NCBI RefSeq assembly: GCF_900112595.1
Contig: NZ_FOMI01000014.1
Location: 1 to 32,245 of the forward strand
DNA length: 32,245 nt
Direction: 5' to 3'
Source of the DNA: Algibacter pectinivorans
Lineage (GTDB): Bacteria; Bacteroidota; Bacteroidia; Flavobacteriales; Flavobacteriaceae
Under the pieces are notes generated by a model. The model did no database searches and was not told the DNA's origin. It worked only from the letters and a program-made list of their open reading frames with translations. A program made the translations under genes and the position numbers. Positions 28,981-32,245 of this stretch are shown piece by piece; position 1 is the stretch's first letter; each line of letters opens with the position of its first letter.

Positions 28981-31266
28981 TTATTCCTCTTCTTGAGAAT
29001 TATTGGCTATTGTTGCTGGCTCAACAGACGAATCATGAGCATTGTAATACTCTTCTAAAAGATTCATGGTGGCTATTAATAAATCTTTGGTTTCTAAAAG
29101 TACGCTAAAATATAATGTTGTGTTTTTTGGGCTCGATTCTTCTGTTCGTGTTCGTTCAACTTGTTTCTGAATTTTTTGCGACAACATATTAAGAACTTGT
29201 TGCTTTTTGTCTAAAATTAAACCTATTTTTTCAAATGAATTTGAACCAAATGCATTTTGGGTATTGTTATATAAATTTTCTAAAATGTCATCAACTTCTT
29301 TAAGCTCCTTTATTTGTGTAAATTTTAATTTTTTATGGTTATTATTTACATGTTTAAAACTTACGTTTGAAATATACTCTAAAGATTGTGTTATATCTTG
29401 CAAGTGGCTTAAAATATTAATATAAAAGTTACTAGCTGTTACACTAGGTTCTTCAAGATTTTTAATAAAAAAGAAAATATTATCTCTTAACTCTTCAATT
29501 TCATTTGATAGTTTTTCAATATTCTTTTTGTTCTTTTTAAGAAGTTTTAAATTTTGTGTGGCTAATCCATTAATAGCTCCAGAGTAAATTCTATTACCTC
29601 GTTTAATTACATTTGCAATATTACTGGCACTTTCAATAATTACACCTTGAATAGACCTGCTTTCTGCCTTTTCTAAGCTGTCTTCTTCTTTTAATTCTTT
29701 TGCCTTCTTTCTATGATTTATAAAGTTTCTTACAAGAAGTATAATGGAAAATGTAAGTAATGCAGTTAAAGCGTACCCGCGGCCAAAATATAGTATTAAA
29801 GCCATAGTTGCTGCCGCTAAAAAAGCACTAAAAGCTGTAAAGAACCATCCGCCAATAACATTTAGTACACCGGCAACGCGATATACAGCACTTTCACTGC
29901 CCCAAGCTCTATCTGCTAATGATGTACCCATGGCTACCATAAAGGTTACATAGGTGGTTGATAGCGGTAACTTCATGGAAGTAGCTATCGATATTAATAC
30001 ACTAGCTACCATTAAATTTACGGCTGCTCTAACTAGATCGAAGGCTGGTAAATCTTCTGTTTTTATGGCTGCAGATAGTATTGGCTTTTTAAATTGGTGT
30101 TCTATTTTTTGTTTTACGGTGTTTGGTAGTAAATTATCGAATCCATTGGAAGCTGCAATGCTATATCTTACTATCGTTCTAGATAAAAAATTTGGTTCAA
30201 AACGCTCTTTTACTGCGTCCTGTCTAGATAGGTCTACAGATGTTTTTACTACGGCTTTTGCTTTACTTGAAAACCATAGTGTTAGTACCATAATTAATCC
30301 TGCAATAAGTAATAAATAAGGTTCAGTTTGTACGGGTTGGCCAAGTGCAACCATAGGGAAGTGTTGTGGTAGGATATTTGTTACAGACCACGCCTCGTAA
30401 GAATTATAGGCTGCTATTGGTACGCCAATAAAATTTACTAAATCGTTTCCAGCAAAAGCTACGGCCAATGCAAAGGTTCCTACAATTATAATAATTTTAT
30501 AAATATTGGTTTTAAAAAAGGTTATTACAATAAAGGAAATAATCGAGATTATAATAAAACCAACAATAAGTATAGTTAAAGGGTTAGTGGATATTATCCC
30601 TTTAATGGCTCCGTTCATAAATGAAGCGTTTTTAATACCTTTAATAAGTATAAAATACAGTATGGAGGTCACTGCAAAGCCACTAAAAACAGCTCCAAAT
30701 ATTTTAGGTTTATCATTAAAATTAAAAGAAAGTAGTAGCCTAGAGAAGAACTGTATAATGGCTCCTACAGAAAACGCTACAACTACCGAAAGTAATATAC
30801 CTAGTATTATTTCTATAGCCTTTTCATTGTTAATATAATTTCCTAAATCTAGTAGAGTTTGATTGCTATTTGCAAAAATCTTTAATGCGGCAATGGATAC
30901 GGAGGCTCCTAAAAGTTCAAAAACTATAGAAACTGTAGTAGAGGTAGGAAGGCCAAGGGTGTTAAAAAAGTCGAGTAAAAGTATGTCTGTTACCATTACT
31001 GCCATGAAAATAATCATGATTTCATCAAACATGAATTCACCAGGATTAAAAATACCTTTTCTGGCTACTTCCATCATGCCGCTAGAAGTCATGGCACCAA
31101 CAGCAACGCCTAAACTAGCTATAATCATTATGTTTTTAAAGGATACAGCTTTTGAGCCTATGGCCGAATTAAGAAAATTTACGGCGTCATTACTAACACC
31201 AACAACTAAATCTGCTACCGCTAAAAAGGCTAGAGCCACTAGCATATAAATGTAAAGATCTCCCAT
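28981..31266 (-). CDS. PiT-family inorganic phosphate transporter fused to a PhoU-like domain
   Basis: 761 residues. Two homologous halves with the PiT signatures: GVSNDAVNFLNSAIGSKA (23-40) and AGNDLVNFIGVPIAAY (272-288), with the conserved LPTSTTVSI (106-114) in between and LPLSTTYVTFMVAMGTS later. There are about ten to twelve membrane helices. From about residue 545 a soluble helical domain with heptad-like charge follows, resembling PhoU. PiT proteins bring in phosphate with a cation; the fused PhoU-like part probably regulates transport. Two 11-bp-spaced AATGTTA repeats lie just upstream. The start at 31266 is natural (ATGGGAGATC). Confidence 0.92.
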   Translation of the reverse strand: MGDLYIYMLVALAFLAVADLVVGVSNDAVNFLNSAIGSKAVSFKNIMIIASLGVAVGAMTSSGMMEVARKGIFNPGEFMFDEIMIIFMAVMVTDILLLDFFNTLGLPTSTTVSIVFELLGASVSIAALKIFANSNQTLLDLGNYINNEKAIEIILGILLSVVVAFSVGAIIQFFSRLLLSFNFNDKPKIFGAVFSGFAVTSILYFILIKGIKNASFMNGAIKGIISTNPLTILIVGFIIISIISFIVITFFKTNIYKIIIIVGTFALAVAFAGNDLVNFIGVPIAAYNSYEAWSVTNILPQHFPMVALGQPVQTEPYLLLIAGLIMVLTLWFSSKAKAVVKTSVDLSRQDAVKERFEPNFLSRTIVRYSIAASNGFDNLLPNTVKQKIEHQFKKPILSAAIKTEDLPAFDLVRAAVNLMVASVLISIATSMKLPLSTTYVTFMVAMGTSLADRAWGSESAVYRVAGVLNVIGGWFFTAFSAFLAAATMALILYFGRGYALTALLTFSIILLVRNFINHRKKAKELKEEDSLEKAESRSIQGVIIESASNIANVIKRGNRIYSGAINGLATQNLKLLKKNKKNIEKLSNEIEELRDNIFFFIKNLEEPSVTASNFYINILSHLQDITQSLEYISNVSFKHVNNNHKKLKFTQIKELKEVDDILENLYNNTQNAFGSNSFEKIGLILDKKQQVLNMLSQKIQKQVERTRTEESSPKNTTLYFSVLLETKDLLIATMNLLEEYYNAHDSSVEPATIANNSQEEE

Positions 31267-31314
31267 TTAATTTAAAAATTATTGAGAACAAATGTCTTGT
31301 TTTTTAATGAACAC

Positions 31315-31332
31315 AATGTTACGGCAATGTTA
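31315..31332. promoter_or_regulatory. Pair of AATGTTA repeats 11 bp apart, upstream of the phosphate transporter gene
   Basis: AATGTTA starts at 31315 and again at 31326. It overlaps the region where the transporter promoter should lie (a CAA at 31314 and CAAATGTC at 31289 are near-matches on the minus strand). Pho boxes bound by PhoB-type regulators have 11-bp spacing. Confidence 0.45.
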
Positions 31333-31446
31333 TGTTCTTTTCAAATTGATGCGAATTTTTTTTGTTTGTTTCGCCTATATATGATGTTAAGAGATTTTTT
31401 AAGAAACAAAATAATCTAAAAACCTTAAAATAAGCCATTTACAGGT

Positions 31447-31499
31447 TTAATGTTAACTTAATGTTATCAAATTGTTATTCTAATGTTGTTTAATTGTAA
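31447..31499 (+). promoter_or_regulatory. Five direct repeats with strict 11-bp phasing, candidate Pho-box array
   Basis: TGTTA or close variants start at 31451, 31462, 31473, 31484 and 31495 (TGTTA, TGTTA, TGTTA, TGTTG, TGTAA), each preceded by an AA or AAT. OmpR/PhoB-family regulators bind such 11-bp direct repeats, and the TGTTA core resembles the TGTCA core of E. coli Pho boxes. The array overlaps the -33 TTG of the promoter for 31548. The 281-bp gap 31267-31547 holds nothing else clear. Confidence 0.55.
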
Positions 31500-31516
31500 A
31501 ATACGTTGTATATTTG
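31486..31516 (+). promoter_or_regulatory. Promoter of the small secreted-protein gene
   Basis: TTG (31486-31488), 20 bp, TATATTTG (31509-31516), 31 bp before the ATG at 31548. Confidence 0.75.
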
Positions 31517-31547
31517 TAAAATAATTATTAATTAAAACCTCAAAATC

Positions 31548-31865
31548 ATGAAGAAATATATAACAATTTTAGCAGTAGTATTAATAAGTGTATCATCTTT
31601 TGCTCAAAAAGATAAATCATTAACCTTAAATAAAGAAACTAATTTAATTGAGGCTGTTTATTATCACGATAATGGTGAGATTAGTCAAACAGGCTTTTTT
31701 ACACCAGAAGGAAAATTAGAGGGTAATTGGGTTAGTTATGATGTTAAAGGTACTAAATTGGTGTCTGCATATTATAAGGAAGGTATTAAAGTCGGGAAGT
31801 GGATTCACTGGATAGATGGTAACAAAAAAGTAGTTAGCTACACAAATAATGTAGCAGCATTATAG
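31548..31865 (+). CDS. Small secreted protein with MORN-like repeats
   Basis: 105 residues. A clear signal peptide (1-19, cleaved near SFAQ) is followed by three short strand repeats of the YxxxGxxxGxW type: YHDNGEISQTGFF, EGKLEGNWVSYD, and YKEGIKVGKWIHW. These resemble MORN or YwqK-type toxin-antitoxin-domain repeats; proteins of this kind in flavobacteria have no proven function. Its promoter carries an 11-bp phased repeat array next to the divergent phosphate transporter gene, so it may be phosphate-responsive. A strong terminator follows. Confidence 0.8.
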   Translation: MKKYITILAVVLISVSSFAQKDKSLTLNKETNLIEAVYYHDNGEISQTGFFTPEGKLEGNWVSYDVKGTKLVSAYYKEGIKVGKWIHWIDGNKKVVSYTNNVAAL

Positions 31866-31892
31866 GTATTACAATTTGCAAAAAATAAAAAA

Positions 31893-31922
31893 AAAATCGG
31901 CTAATTTATTAGCCGATTTTTT
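31893..31922 (+). terminator. Intrinsic terminator of the secreted-protein gene
   Basis: AAAATCGGCTAAT-tt-ATTAGCCGATTTT, a perfect stem followed by a T-run. Confidence 0.9.
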
Positions 31923-31935
31923 TTATTCTGGTATT

Positions 31936-32245
31936 TGTCTCGTCCTGAAATAGTGTTACACTTAACATTATTTATTTATGAAACCATTCGATTCAAATTA
32001 CAAAAAGCGCACACAAAAAGATTACAGTTTAAGTCTAAAATTACAAATTGTTCAAGAAATAGAACAAGGTCTATTAACCACCACAGGAGCTTTAAATAAA
32101 TATGGCATTCAAGCTGCTTCTACCGTTCGAACTTGGTTAAAAAAATATAGTAACTTTGATTATCAATACTCAATCCAACAAGGTATGTCTAAAACTCCAG
32201 AACAACGTATATTAGAATTAGAACAACAAGTTAAACTACTTGAAA
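31936..32245 (+). mobile_element. Left end of an IS3-family insertion sequence (runs off the window)
   Basis: The likely left end is TGTCTCGTCCTGAAATAGTG at 31936-31955, matching the inverted end at position 46. An orfA begins at 31978. The right end is not in the window, so target duplications cannot be checked. It lies 14 bp after the terminator of the secreted-protein gene, so no gene is visibly broken. Confidence 0.7.
31978..32245 (+). CDS. IS3-family transposase OrfA, partial (N-terminal)
   Basis: At least 89 residues; the frame is still open at the window end. It starts MKPFDSNYKKRTQKDYSLSL, then a helix-turn-helix (LQIVQEIEQGLLTTTGALNKYG, followed by STVRTWLKKY) that binds the IS ends. 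The leucine zipper begins at PEQRILELEQQVKLLE, used for multimerisation. The OrfB integrase (DDE) that should follow by programmed frameshifting lies outside the window. Confidence 0.85.
   Translation, partial: MKPFDSNYKKRTQKDYSLSLKLQIVQEIEQGLLTTTGALNKYGIQAASTVRTWLKKYSNFDYQYSIQQGMSKTPEQRILELEQQVKLLE

Noticed and set aside
1-32245. Composite transposon spanning the whole window
   Set aside because: The interior is mostly housekeeping genes (ppc, nrdBA, dCMP deaminase). Flanking IS ends more likely reflect independent insertions.

Overview
The window is a piece of a Bacteroidota chromosome, almost certainly family Flavobacteriaceae. It is AT-rich. Many genes are preceded by the Bacteroidota-type -7 motif TAnnTTTG (with TTG about 20 bp upstream in the best cases) and lack Shine-Dalgarno boxes. 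The family content also fits: 7TMR-DISM hybrid kinase, DUF6090, DUF3109, PiT-PhoU fusion, and an ATP-cone on NrdB instead of NrdA. No rRNA, tRNA or CRISPR array was seen.

Layout. 1-46 is the end of an IS3-type element; a related end plus a cut-off orfA closes the window at 31936-32245. 112-2146 (minus): AraC-type regulator, double-SnoaL lipoprotein, small zinc-ribbon protein. 2563-5160: phosphoenolpyruvate carboxylase. 5446-7251: a 601-residue protein of unknown function resembling an FMN-type TIM barrel. 7277-9667: hybrid sensor kinase. 9818-14553: short SSB, zinc-ribbon protein, GIDE-domain membrane protein, CBS protein, lipoprotein, HupE/UreJ-like protein with a long self-complementary leader, and a lone four-helix-bundle sensor protein. 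14578-17400 is accessory DNA: three minus-strand genes (DUF6090, DUF1648, HNH) alternating with a hairpin-forming repeat, with an IS110-family remnant lodged in one repeat. This looks like an integron-type cassette array without its integrase. 17847-19867: dCMP deaminase overlapping an S41 protease gene. 20051-20587: a ParDE toxin-antitoxin pair next to the 3' end of an oxidoreductase gene, with a diverged copy of that gene's last 22 codons on its far side. 21211-22702: small membrane protein, MarC, DUF3109. 23097-26171: class I ribonucleotide reductase nrdB-nrdA. 26577-31266: cytosolic 5'-nucleotidase I, OmpA-like lipoprotein, PpnP nucleoside phosphorylase and a PiT phosphate transporter. 31548-31865: small secreted MORN-like protein behind five 11-bp phased direct repeats.

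How they fit together. Nucleotide metabolism is a recurring theme: dCMP deaminase, NrdBA, cN-I nucleotidase and PpnP. Phosphate supply is represented by PiT-PhoU beside Pho-box-like repeats. Three copies of a dispersed structured repeat (GCGTTA ... GGTAACGCCCA) sit in intergenic gaps at 2310, 13621 and 17658. The regions most worth a second look are the cassette array, the hupE leader, the 11-bp phased array, the parDE scar and the 601-residue orphan protein.
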